From an uncultured Bacilli bacterium (GTDB lineage: Bacteria; Bacillota_I; Bacilli_A; RF39; UBA660): DNA of 64,000 bases. The stretch covers positions 248,001-312,000 of the forward strand of contig CAJUTK010000002.1 of assembly GCA_910589375.1 (NCBI GenBank), given 5' to 3'. The notes below the pieces were generated by a model. It did not search any database, was not told where the DNA came from, and saw nothing but the letters and a program-made list of their open reading frames with translations. Each line of letters opens with the position of its first letter. Positions within the stretch are counted from its first letter, which is position 1. Positions 32,156 to 39,514 of this stretch are shown in pieces. Made by a program: the position numbers and the translations under genes.

Positions 32156-32943
32156 GAAAATATTTATTTATATTAAAATCTGAATTTATGAGTAGCCTAC
32201 AATATGTATTTAATATTTTATTTGGTTTTATTGGATATGCAGTTATATTGTTTGTATTTTTTCAATTATGGCAATATTTGTATAGTGATCCTAATGAACT
32301 AATAAATGGATATACGATGAATGAAATGGTTTGGTATATTATTGTTACTGAAATTTTATGGAGTAGCTTAGGCGGAAGAAAATTCTGTACTAAAATATGC
32401 AATGATATTAAAAGTGGTAATATTGCATATAACCTATGTAAACCATATAGTTATATTGGATATGCTTTATCTAGTCATTTAGGTAGTATTATTATAAAAA
32501 CAGTAATTTATATATTGTTAGGAATGGTAATGGGATTTATCTTTTTAGGAGAATTCCCGGCCATATCCATTTCTTCTATTATTGTAGTTTCTATTTCTTC
32601 TTTATTAGCTTTAGTAATTAGTACACTTCTTATTTTAATGATTGGTCTATTTTCTTTTAAAATTGAAGATGCACAACCATTTTACTGGTTATATAGTAAG
32701 TTTATACTAATTATTGGAACTTTATTTCCAATAGAGTTTTTTCCAGAAATAGTAAGACCAATTTTAGGTTATAGTCCTATTTTTGCAATTTGCTATGGAC
32801 CAGCAAAGTTATTTGTACATTTTGATTTCTTCTACGGATTACAAGTGATTGGAATTCAAATATTATATTTGATAATAGTATATTTCCTTTGCCTTTGCTT
32901 GTATAAGAAAGGAGTGAAAAAGTTAAATGTTAACGGCGGTTAA
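32152..32943 (+). CDS. ABC-2 type permease subunit 1
   Basis: A 263-residue integral membrane protein with about six helices, beginning MRKYLFILKSEFMSSLQYVFNILFGFIGYAVILFVFFQLWQYLY. It fits the COG4587/COG3694 permease families that pair with COG4586 ATPases. It overlaps the ATPase gene by four bases (ATGA), so the two are translationally coupled. The cytosolic loop with CTKICNDIKSGNIAYNLCKPYSY is a likely coupling region; a similar GKLDVFLVQP loop occurs in the second permease. The transported compound is not known; export is the usual direction for ABC-2 systems. Confidence 0.82.
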   Translation: MRKYLFILKSEFMSSLQYVFNILFGFIGYAVILFVFFQLWQYLYSDPNELINGYTMNEMVWYIIVTEILWSSLGGRKFCTKICNDIKSGNIAYNLCKPYSYIGYALSSHLGSIIIKTVIYILLGMVMGFIFLGEFPAISISSIIVVSISSLLALVISTLLILMIGLFSFKIEDAQPFYWLYSKFILIIGTLFPIEFFPEIVRPILGYSPIFAICYGPAKLFVHFDFFYGLQVIGIQILYLIIVYFLCLCLYKKGVKKLNVNGG

Positions 32944-33721
32944 AAATCAAGGAAAAGTAACTCTTTTAAATATTAAGTATGCTCTTATGAGGGAGATGCT
33001 TAATAAGACAACGTTTATTACCAATATTGTATTTATGATTTTAAATAATGCTAGTTTTATAATACAATGGATAATTTTATATTCTATTAAGGATAGTGTT
33101 GGAGGATATACTTTTAAAGAGGTAATGCTTTTATGGGGAATAGCGGCAGGAACTTATGGCGTGTCTCATTTCTTTTTTGAAAAGGCTTACTTTTTATCAG
33201 ATACGATAACAGAAGGAAAATTAGATGTCTTTTTAGTACAACCTAAAAATGTTTTGCTATCTGCTATTACATCAGATGTAAAAACATCTGCATTAGGTGA
33301 TATGTTATATGGACTTATTATGTGCTTAGTAGCTAACTTAACATTATTACAACTCTTCCTATTTCTATTCTTTTGTATTATGGGTGGTATTATTTTAACA
33401 AGTTTTGCAGTGATATTAGGAAGTCTTAGTTTTTGGATACAAAAAGCAGATATGGTAGCAGAGACAGGAAATGGGTTAATGACTAATTTTGCAACTTACC
33501 CAGATGGAATTTTTAAGGGCGCTGTAAAGGTTTTGTTATTCACGATTGTTCCTGTAGGAATGGTAAATTATATTCCTATTAAATTATTAGTTTCCTTTCG
33601 ATTAGATTTGTTTTTAGGGATAATATTATTTATGATTCTTGGTATAATAATTGCTTATTTTATATTTTACCGAGGTCTTAAAAGATATTCTTCTAGTAAT
33701 TTAATGAACGCTAGGATATAA
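32927..33721 (+). CDS. ABC-2 type permease subunit 2
   Basis: A 264-residue permease with six predicted helices, overlapping the first permease by 17 bases. MLTAVKNQGKVTLLNIKYALMREMLNKTTFITNIVFMILNN opens the protein and TITEGKLDVFLVQPKNVLLSAITSDVKTSALGD is the cytosolic loop typical of COG3694-type subunits. With the ATPase and first permease it completes a three-gene transporter of the uncharacterised COG4586/4587/3694 type. GAAAGGAGTG lies upstream of the start. The operon ends at a terminator overlapping its stop codon. Confidence 0.82.
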   Translation: MLTAVKNQGKVTLLNIKYALMREMLNKTTFITNIVFMILNNASFIIQWIILYSIKDSVGGYTFKEVMLLWGIAAGTYGVSHFFFEKAYFLSDTITEGKLDVFLVQPKNVLLSAITSDVKTSALGDMLYGLIMCLVANLTLLQLFLFLFFCIMGGIILTSFAVILGSLSFWIQKADMVAETGNGLMTNFATYPDGIFKGAVKVLLFTIVPVGMVNYIPIKLLVSFRLDLFLGIILFMILGIIIAYFIFYRGLKRYSSSNLMNARI

Positions 33722-33747
33722 AGAGATGGATTTATTTCATCTCTTTT
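33720..33747 (+). terminator. Terminator of the ABC operon
   Basis: AAAGAGATG (33720-33728) and CATCTCTTT (33738-33746) form a 9-bp stem, followed by a short T run. Confidence 0.75.
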
Positions 33748-33776
33748 GCTATAATAATAAGGTAAGGTTGTGAGTT

Positions 33777-35339
33777 ATGAATAATGGAATAAATGGTTAT
33801 TATATGCCATCAAATAATAATATGTATCAGGTAAATACAGGTAAGAAGAAGTCTAAAAAGTGGATATTGTTAATCCCTTTTTGTATCTTTTTAGTAATAT
33901 TAGTGGGAATCTTTTTAAAAGATTCTTCTACCGCAAAAAAAATATCCTATAAATTTGATAATCTTAAGAATACAGCTTCGTTCTTTTTAGAAGATTCTAA
34001 TAAAAAATACGCTCTTTTTAATGAGAATGGAAAACAACTTACCGATTTTGAGTTTACCAAAGTAGAATCATTTTATGGTGGTGTAGCACTTGTTAAGAAT
34101 GAGGATGGAAAATCGGCTATTATCAAAGAAAATGGTTCTTATTTAATAGATTTTACAGAGGATGAAATTGAAAGTTATCAATCTCTTTTCTTAGTAAAAG
34201 GGGAATCTCAGCAACTTATTAATTATGAAGGAAAGAAAGTGCTAGAAGGAGATTTAACAGTTTCTACTTTTCCAGACTCTAGTCTTTTTATAGTGACGAT
34301 TGATGATAAAGCTACTGTTTTAAATTATAGAGGAGAAGTATTAGATACTTTAAAGAAAGGAAATTATTCTAAGTCACAAAAGGTAGTAAATGGTATTTCA
34401 TCTCTTGTTGCTGATAATAAAACTTATGTATATGATATTGATTCTTTAAAAAAGATATTTGAAACAAGTGGAACTTACTGTATAACAGATAATGCATTTG
34501 GACAAACAGTTTTAACAACTTGCTCTTCAGATGATTCAGAACAATTGTATAAAGTTATAGATAAAGATAATGAAAAATATACCATTAGCAAATCATTCTG
34601 TAGCGCTATTGAGATTATGAAAGATGGTAATCCTATCTGTAGAAGTATGAATCCTAGCATTTATCATTTTATAAATGATGGAAATTCTCTTGGTGATGAA
34701 TTAGTTGTTGGCTTTCACAGTAGAAAAGATTATGTAACAAAAAATGGTACAGGTTTGATTTTTTATGTAGATAGTAAGGAAAGATATCGAGTTCCATGTG
34801 CGGAATTATCAGAAATGACAGAAAGCGGTTATATTGTAAAAAATTATACGTATGGAGAGTGCTCTAATACTAGTCAAGGCTATTCTTTTTACAGTATGAC
34901 AGGAGAGAAGATTTCGGATACCTTTTACCATGTTAATAATTGGAATAGTAATTCTCAAGCAGTAATAGAAAGTAGATTAAATGAAGCTTATCTAGTAAAT
35001 GATAAATTAAAGAAAGTTTCGGCTAATTATAAAGCTATTTATATTTTTGACAGTTTATATATTGGAATAGATGCAAGTGGCTCATATCATTTATTTGATA
35101 AAAATCATAATATTTTAGAAAGTAATTTTAAAAGTTATAAAAATATAGAAAGATCTAGTGATAAAGGAAATTGTTTAGCTTTACTCTATGGGGATAGAAT
35201 GATTTTATATAATAGTACTGCTGGTAAAAAAGTAGGAGAAAATAGTGGTAGCAATGTTAAACTATATGAACATTACTATATGATTGATAATGGATATTAT
35301 TCCTATATCACTGGCGAGCGATTTTATGAAAAAGAATAG
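33777..35339 (+). CDS. Membrane-anchored WG-repeat-like protein
   Basis: A 520-residue protein with a short cytosolic N-terminus, one membrane helix at about residues 27-49 (KWILLIPFCIFLVILVGIFL) and a long extracytoplasmic part. The latter consists of repeats of about 40-45 residues such as KYALFNENGKQLTDFEFTKVESFYGGVALVKNEDGKSAIIKENGSYLIDF, which resemble WG (KWG) beta-repeat proteins, where Trp is often replaced here. No enzyme motif is found. TATAAT at 33750-33755 is its likely -10, so it is independent of the ABC operon. A binding or scaffold role at the cell surface is possible. Confidence 0.65.
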   Translation: MNNGINGYYMPSNNNMYQVNTGKKKSKKWILLIPFCIFLVILVGIFLKDSSTAKKISYKFDNLKNTASFFLEDSNKKYALFNENGKQLTDFEFTKVESFYGGVALVKNEDGKSAIIKENGSYLIDFTEDEIESYQSLFLVKGESQQLINYEGKKVLEGDLTVSTFPDSSLFIVTIDDKATVLNYRGEVLDTLKKGNYSKSQKVVNGISSLVADNKTYVYDIDSLKKIFETSGTYCITDNAFGQTVLTTCSSDDSEQLYKVIDKDNEKYTISKSFCSAIEIMKDGNPICRSMNPSIYHFINDGNSLGDELVVGFHSRKDYVTKNGTGLIFYVDSKERYRVPCAELSEMTESGYIVKNYTYGECSNTSQGYSFYSMTGEKISDTFYHVNNWNSNSQAVIESRLNEAYLVNDKLKKVSANYKAIYIFDSLYIGIDASGSYHLFDKNHNILESNFKSYKNIERSSDKGNCLALLYGDRMILYNSTAGKKVGENSGSNVKLYEHYYMIDNGYYSYITGERFYEKE

Positions 35340-35356
35340 TAAAAAAGTTTATTCTC

Positions 35357-35365
35357 TGATATAAT
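35357..35365 (+). promoter_or_regulatory. Extended -10 promoter of obgE
   Basis: TGATATAAT, 22 bases before the obgE ATG. AAAGGAGGTG lies between them as a very strong ribosome-binding site. Confidence 0.55.
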
Positions 35366-35387
35366 ATGTCTTCAAAGGAGGTGTCTC

Positions 35388-36665
35388 ATGTTTATAGATG
35401 AAGTCAAAGTAGAAGTAGTTGCTGGAAATGGTGGTAACGGTTGTCTTGCTTTTAGAAGAGAAAAATATATAGAAATGGGTGGACCATTTGGTGGAAATGG
35501 TGGCCGTGGAGGAAATGTTGTTTTTGAAGTAGATGAAGGATTAAATACTTTAATTGACTTACGTTTTAGTAAAAAATATAAAGCTAAAAATGGTGAACAT
35601 GGGCAAGGAAAAGGAATGCATGGAAAAAATGCATCTGATTTGATTGTAAAAGTTCCGCCTGGTACAGTAGTAACGGATTTAGAAACAAACTTTATTTTAG
35701 GAGATCTAACAAAGAAAGGGGACCGCTTGATTGTTGCTGAAGGAGGTCGCGGAGGACGAGGAAACATGGCTTTTGTAACTCGTACAAATCCTGCCCCTGA
35801 TTTTGCAGAAAACGGAGAACCTGGGGAAGAAAAAAAATTAAAAGTAGAATTAAAGTTATTAGCAGATGTTGGTTTAGTTGGAATGCCAAGTGTAGGAAAA
35901 TCTACTATTATTTCAGATATATCAGCAGCCAAACCTAAGATAGCTGCTTATCACTTTACAACATTACATCCTAATTTAGGAGTTACTAGGACTCGTGATG
36001 GTAGGTCTTTTGTAGTAGCTGATTTACCTGGCTTAATAGAAGGAGCATCTTTAGGAGAGGGATTAGGAGATAAGTTTTTAAAACACATTGAAAGAACTAG
36101 AGTGATAGCTCATGTTATTGATATGAGTGGATTTGAAGGAAGAAATCCTTACGACGATTATGTAACTATTAATAAAGAATTAGAAAGCTTTAATGCTAAA
36201 ATAACGGATAAGCCACAAATTATATTAGCTAATAAGATGGATATGGAAAGTGCTAAAAGCAATTTAGAAGAATTCCGTAAAAAGGTAACTAATGTACCTA
36301 TTTATGAAATTAGTGCTCTAGAAAATAAAGGATTAGAGGATGTTTTAGTAGCATTAGCTGATCAGCTTGATAAAATCGAAAAAGTTCCTTTATATGAAGA
36401 AGAAAAATTTGAAAGTCATGTTCTGTATAAATTTAAAGAAGAGCAACCATTTAAGGTATATAAAGAATCAGAAGGCGTTTATGTAATTAAAGGGGAAGAA
36501 ATAGAAAAAATTTATCAAATGACATGGTTTGTAACAGATGAGGCTTTTTTAAGATTTTCTAACAAGCTTCGAAAGTTAGGAATTGATGACAAATTGAAAG
36601 AAATGGGAATTCAAAATGGAGATACTGTCAAAATTCTAGATTACGAATTTGAATATAGAGAGTAA
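35388..36665 (+). CDS. obgE: GTPase ObgE
   Basis: Essential ribosome-associated GTPase that acts in 50S maturation and stress response. The glycine-rich Obg fold covers residues 1-158 (VVAGNGGNGCLAFRREKYIEMGGPFGGNGGRGGNV). The G domain has G1 GMPSVGKST, G3 DLPGLIEGA and G4 NKMD, and the C-terminal OCT domain (about 345-425) is present. The 425-residue length is normal. A terminator follows. rpmA and rplU, often near obg, are not here; its neighbour upstream is the WG-repeat-like gene. Confidence 0.97.
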   Translation: MFIDEVKVEVVAGNGGNGCLAFRREKYIEMGGPFGGNGGRGGNVVFEVDEGLNTLIDLRFSKKYKAKNGEHGQGKGMHGKNASDLIVKVPPGTVVTDLETNFILGDLTKKGDRLIVAEGGRGGRGNMAFVTRTNPAPDFAENGEPGEEKKLKVELKLLADVGLVGMPSVGKSTIISDISAAKPKIAAYHFTTLHPNLGVTRTRDGRSFVVADLPGLIEGASLGEGLGDKFLKHIERTRVIAHVIDMSGFEGRNPYDDYVTINKELESFNAKITDKPQIILANKMDMESAKSNLEEFRKKVTNVPIYEISALENKGLEDVLVALADQLDKIEKVPLYEEEKFESHVLYKFKEEQPFKVYKESEGVYVIKGEEIEKIYQMTWFVTDEAFLRFSNKLRKLGIDDKLKEMGIQNGDTVKILDYEFEYRE

Positions 36666-36677
36666 TCTCTTTTTTTG
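36657..36677 (+). terminator. Terminator after obgE
   Basis: AGAGA (36657-36661), loop GTAA, TCTCT (36666-36670) and seven T residues. Confidence 0.7.
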
Positions 36678-36698
36678 TATAGAAATTGTATAAGGTTA

Positions 36699-36726
36699 TT
36701 GAAAAAAAAACTATATATGTTATAAT
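36699..36726 (+). promoter_or_regulatory. Promoter of the prepilin-rRNA methyltransferase run
   Basis: TTGAAA (36699-36704), 16 bases, TATAAT (36721-36726) with TG at 36718-36719. The prepilin start is at 36743. Confidence 0.7.
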
Positions 36727-36742
36727 TGTAATAGGTGAGAAT

Positions 36743-37126
36743 ATGAAAAAACGTGGATTTACTTTAGTAGAATTACTAGCTGTTATTGTTATTTTAGGAT
36801 TGATTGCACTTGTAACAGTGCCTGCTATTTCAGGTTTAATTAAAAGCGGTAAGGAAGATTTAAGTGAATCTCAAAAAAAGACTGTAGAACTGGCTGCTAA
36901 GAACTGGGCTAGTGACATAAAGAATGTTTCATTGCTTCCAAAAGAAGATGGAGCTAGTATTTGTGTGAAGCTTTCTACTTTACAATCTACAGGATATGCT
37001 GATTTAGAAATTAAAAATCCTAAAACTGGGAAAAATTATACAATGGGTTATGTCATTATTGGAAGAAGTGGTAAGTCTTTAACTTTTGAAGCCAATTTTC
37101 AAAGTAATGGATATGGTTGTAAATGA
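36743..37126 (+). CDS. Type IV prepilin-like protein
   Basis: A 127-residue protein with a class III prepilin leader: MKKRGFTLVELLAVIVILGLIALVTVPAISGLI. Cleavage by a prepilin peptidase would occur between Gly5 and Phe6, with Glu10 (the conserved +5 residue) following. The remainder is a small pseudopilin-type domain with one Cys pair possible (Cys near 75 and the terminal Cys). No pilus assembly genes lie in the window, so its partner machinery must be elsewhere. ATG 36743, with AGGTGAGA upstream, replaces the longer in-frame start at 36686, which precedes the promoter. The stop overlaps the next start by ATGA. Confidence 0.85.
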   Translation: MKKRGFTLVELLAVIVILGLIALVTVPAISGLIKSGKEDLSESQKKTVELAAKNWASDIKNVSLLPKEDGASICVKLSTLQSTGYADLEIKNPKTGKNYTMGYVIIGRSGKSLTFEANFQSNGYGCK

Positions 37127-37848
37127 TTTATACATCAGTTGAAAATTCTAAAATAAAAGATATCAAAAAACTACATCTTAAAAAATATCGCGATCAAGAG
37201 AGTCTTTTTTTGATAGAAGGAGAGCATTTAGTTTTAGAAGCCTTTAAAGCGGGAGTTTTAAAGACTTTAATTGTGGGGGAAGAAAGCAGTTTTTCATTAG
37301 AGGTAGATACCATGGTTGTCTCTTCACAGGTTTTATCATATTTATCTGAATTAGAAACTCCTCAACCAATTATGGGAGTATGTAGAAAATTAAAAAGTAG
37401 AGAGATAACAGGAAATGTAGTGGTGCTAGATAATATTCAGGACCCTGGAAATCTAGGGACTATTATTAGGAGTGCTGTTGCTTTTAATATCGACACACTT
37501 TTACTTAGTAAAGGTACTGTTGATTTCTATAATGAGAAAGTCTTGAGAGCTAGTCAGGGGCTAGTATTTCATTTAAATATAGTAGTAGAAGATTTAGAAA
37601 AAATCTTACCTTTTTTGAAATCTAAAGGATATTCGCTTATTGGAACGAAAGTAACGAATGGTAAAGATATAAAAAGTGTTGAAAAAAAATACCCATTTGC
37701 TATAATAATGGGGAATGAGGGAAAAGGAGTAAGCAAAGAAGTAGAATTTTTATGTGATGACTTTGCTTATATCAAAATGAATGAGAAATGTGAGAGTTTA
37801 AATGTAGGAGTAGCTACAAGTATTCTTATGTACGAATTAGATAAGTAG
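37123..37848 (+). CDS. SpoU-family RNA 2'-O-methyltransferase
   Basis: A 241-residue SpoU/TrmH-type methyltransferase. An N-terminal substrate-binding domain (FLIEGEHLVLEAFKAG) is followed by the trefoil-knot SPOUT catalytic domain with motif 1 LDNIQDPGNLGTIIRSAVAF, motif 2 IMGNEGKGVSKEV and motif 3 IKMNEKCESLNVGVATSILMYEL. It probably methylates a ribose in 23S rRNA, like RlmB or YsgA, though the exact target cannot be told. It overlaps the prepilin gene by four bases and is followed seven bases later by rimM, a ribosome-maturation context. Confidence 0.92.
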   Translation: MIYTSVENSKIKDIKKLHLKKYRDQESLFLIEGEHLVLEAFKAGVLKTLIVGEESSFSLEVDTMVVSSQVLSYLSELETPQPIMGVCRKLKSREITGNVVVLDNIQDPGNLGTIIRSAVAFNIDTLLLSKGTVDFYNEKVLRASQGLVFHLNIVVEDLEKILPFLKSKGYSLIGTKVTNGKDIKSVEKKYPFAIIMGNEGKGVSKEVEFLCDDFAYIKMNEKCESLNVGVATSILMYELDK

Positions 37849-37855
37849 GTGTAGT

Positions 37856-38347
37856 ATGGATTATATATATGTAGGGGATATTGTGAATACCCATGGCTTA
37901 AAAGGAGAAATTAGAGTAGTAAGTGACTTTAAATTTAAAGATACTGTTTTTCTTTCCGATAGAAAGTGTTATATTGGAAAAGACCATCATGAGGAAATAA
38001 TTAATACTTATCGTGTACATAAGAATTATGATATGGTTACTTTTAAAGATAAAAATCATATTGACGATGTTATTATTTATAAAAATGAGCCAATGTATGT
38101 TAATCGTGCAGATATAGAGTATGATGGATATTTAGATGAGGATTTAATTGGTTTAGAAGTATATTGTGATGAAAAACATATTGGTCATGTAGATAGTATT
38201 TTAAAAACCAGTGCTCATGATATTCTAGTCGTAAAAAATGGTAGTAAGCATATGATTCCTAATGTAGATGAGTTTATTAAAAAAGTAGATTTAGATAAAA
38301 AAACGTTAGAAATCCGTTACATGAAGGGATTACTAGATGAAAATTGA
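37856..38347 (+). CDS. rimM: Ribosome maturation factor RimM
   Basis: Cytosolic factor needed for 30S head maturation; it binds S19. The N-terminal RimM domain begins YVGDIVNTHGLKGEIRV, the family signature, and the C-terminal PRC-barrel includes LIGLEVYCDEKHIGHVDSIL and HMIPNVDEFIKKVDLDKKTLEIRYMKGLLD. The 163-residue length is typical. It overlaps trmD by 11 bases, the classical rimM-trmD pair; rpsP and rplS, often part of the same operon, are not next to them here. Confidence 0.95.
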   Translation: MDYIYVGDIVNTHGLKGEIRVVSDFKFKDTVFLSDRKCYIGKDHHEEIINTYRVHKNYDMVTFKDKNHIDDVIIYKNEPMYVNRADIEYDGYLDEDLIGLEVYCDEKHIGHVDSILKTSAHDILVVKNGSKHMIPNVDEFIKKVDLDKKTLEIRYMKGLLDEN

Positions 38348-39005
38348 CATTTTAACTCTTTTTCCTGAAATGTTTAAAGGAGTTTTTGAAGATTCCATTT
38401 TAAAACGAGCTCAAGAATCTGGAAAAGTAGAGATTAGAATCATTAATTTTAGAGATTATTCTTTAGATCCACATCATAAAGTAGATGATTATGGCTTTGG
38501 TGGAGGAGCTGGCATGGTGCTTATGGCTCAACCCATTTGTGATGCAATTGAAAGTCTTAAAACACCTAACTCTAAAGTATTATTAATGACTCCACAGGGA
38601 GTTCCTTATAAGCAACAACATGCTTATGAATTAGCGAAGTGTAACCATTTGATTATTGTATGTGGACACTATGAAGGTTTTGATGAGAGAATTCGTTCTT
38701 TTGTTGATGAGGAAATTAGTGTTGGCGATTATGTCTTGACAGGAGGAGAAATTCCTAGTATGGTAATTGTTGACAGTGTGGTTCGTCTATTAGATGGTGT
38801 TATTGAGGAAGAATCACATGTTCAAGATTCTTTTCATGAAAATCTTTTGGACTATCCTGTTTATACAAGACCATTTGATTTTAGGGGTATGAAAGTACCA
38901 GAAGTCCTATTATCTGGGCATCATGAGAACATTCGTAAATGGCGACGGGAAGAACAAATCAAGAAAACAGCGGAAAGAAGACCAGATTTGTTAGAAGAGA
39001 GATGA
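38337..39005 (+). CDS. trmD: tRNA (guanine-N1)-methyltransferase
   Basis: Methylates G37 at N1 in tRNAs with CNN anticodons, preventing +1 frameshifting. The SPOUT knot domain shows KIDILTLFPEMFKG, the DYGFGGGAGMVL motif, CGHYEGFDERI, and VGDYVLTGGE with the S-adenosylmethionine-binding residues. The C-terminal domain with LSGHHENIRKWRREEQIKKTAERRPDLL matches the family. The length of 222 residues is slightly short. The start lies in the end of rimM, preceded by AAGGGATTACTAG. Its stop overlaps a possible start of the next gene (ATGA). Confidence 0.96.
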   Translation: MKIDILTLFPEMFKGVFEDSILKRAQESGKVEIRIINFRDYSLDPHHKVDDYGFGGGAGMVLMAQPICDAIESLKTPNSKVLLMTPQGVPYKQQHAYELAKCNHLIIVCGHYEGFDERIRSFVDEEISVGDYVLTGGEIPSMVIVDSVVRLLDGVIEEESHVQDSFHENLLDYPVYTRPFDFRGMKVPEVLLSGHHENIRKWRREEQIKKTAERRPDLLEER

Positions 39006-39010
39006 TTGTT

Positions 39011-39493
39011 ATGGCAAATAGACAATATTACAATATAAAAAAACAAGCTAAAATGGGGGATGTTGTCTATTTTGACTATCAGAAAATACAAAGCGGTTTT
39101 AATATAACTCCTAAGAATCAGATGCAATATGATGGTGTAATTGTCAATCGTCTTATTATTATTAAACCTACTTTTATAGAAAAGTTGTTGAAAAGAAAAA
39201 TAAAGAAAAAGTTAGAACTTTATTTACAATACATTATTGATATTCTTGATGATGATGACGATGATAGTGACAATTCTACGTTGAACGAATTATTAAATGA
39301 ACTCAGTAGGTATAAGGATATTTTAAAATATAAATACCAGAAATATTTAGGAGAAGAGTATGTCCTATTAATGACACAAAAGATTGAATTATTAGAATAT
39401 GAATTAAAGTTAAAAGTAATGAAAGTTTTAGAACGTAATAGCACCTATGAGAACTCTTATCAAGAAGAAAATGTTAGCGGTAAAAGTAGATAG
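39011..39493 (+). CDS. Unrecognised cytosolic protein downstream of trmD
   Basis: A 160-residue protein with no family recognised. The first 60 residues may be beta-rich (GDVVYFDYQKIQSG, YDGVIVNRLIII); the rest is charged and helical, with an Asp run (DDDDDD) at about residue 83 and a Tyr/Leu/Lys-rich helical end. No membrane helix is present. ATG 39011 gives a spacing of nine from GAGAG, whereas ATG 39002, which overlaps the trmD stop, is almost on top of it, so the exact start is uncertain by three residues. A large surface protein gene follows 21 bases later. Confidence 0.6.
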   Translation: MANRQYYNIKKQAKMGDVVYFDYQKIQSGFNITPKNQMQYDGVIVNRLIIIKPTFIEKLLKRKIKKKLELYLQYIIDILDDDDDDSDNSTLNELLNELSRYKDILKYKYQKYLGEEYVLLMTQKIELLEYELKLKVMKVLERNSTYENSYQEENVSGKSR

Positions 39494-39514
39494 AGCATAA
39501 AGAAGGTGTTGTAA

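Noticed and set aside
35372..35932. 186-codon minus-strand frame inside obgE
   Set aside because: Caused by the Gly-rich Obg fold read backwards as Pro/Phe; no independent signals.
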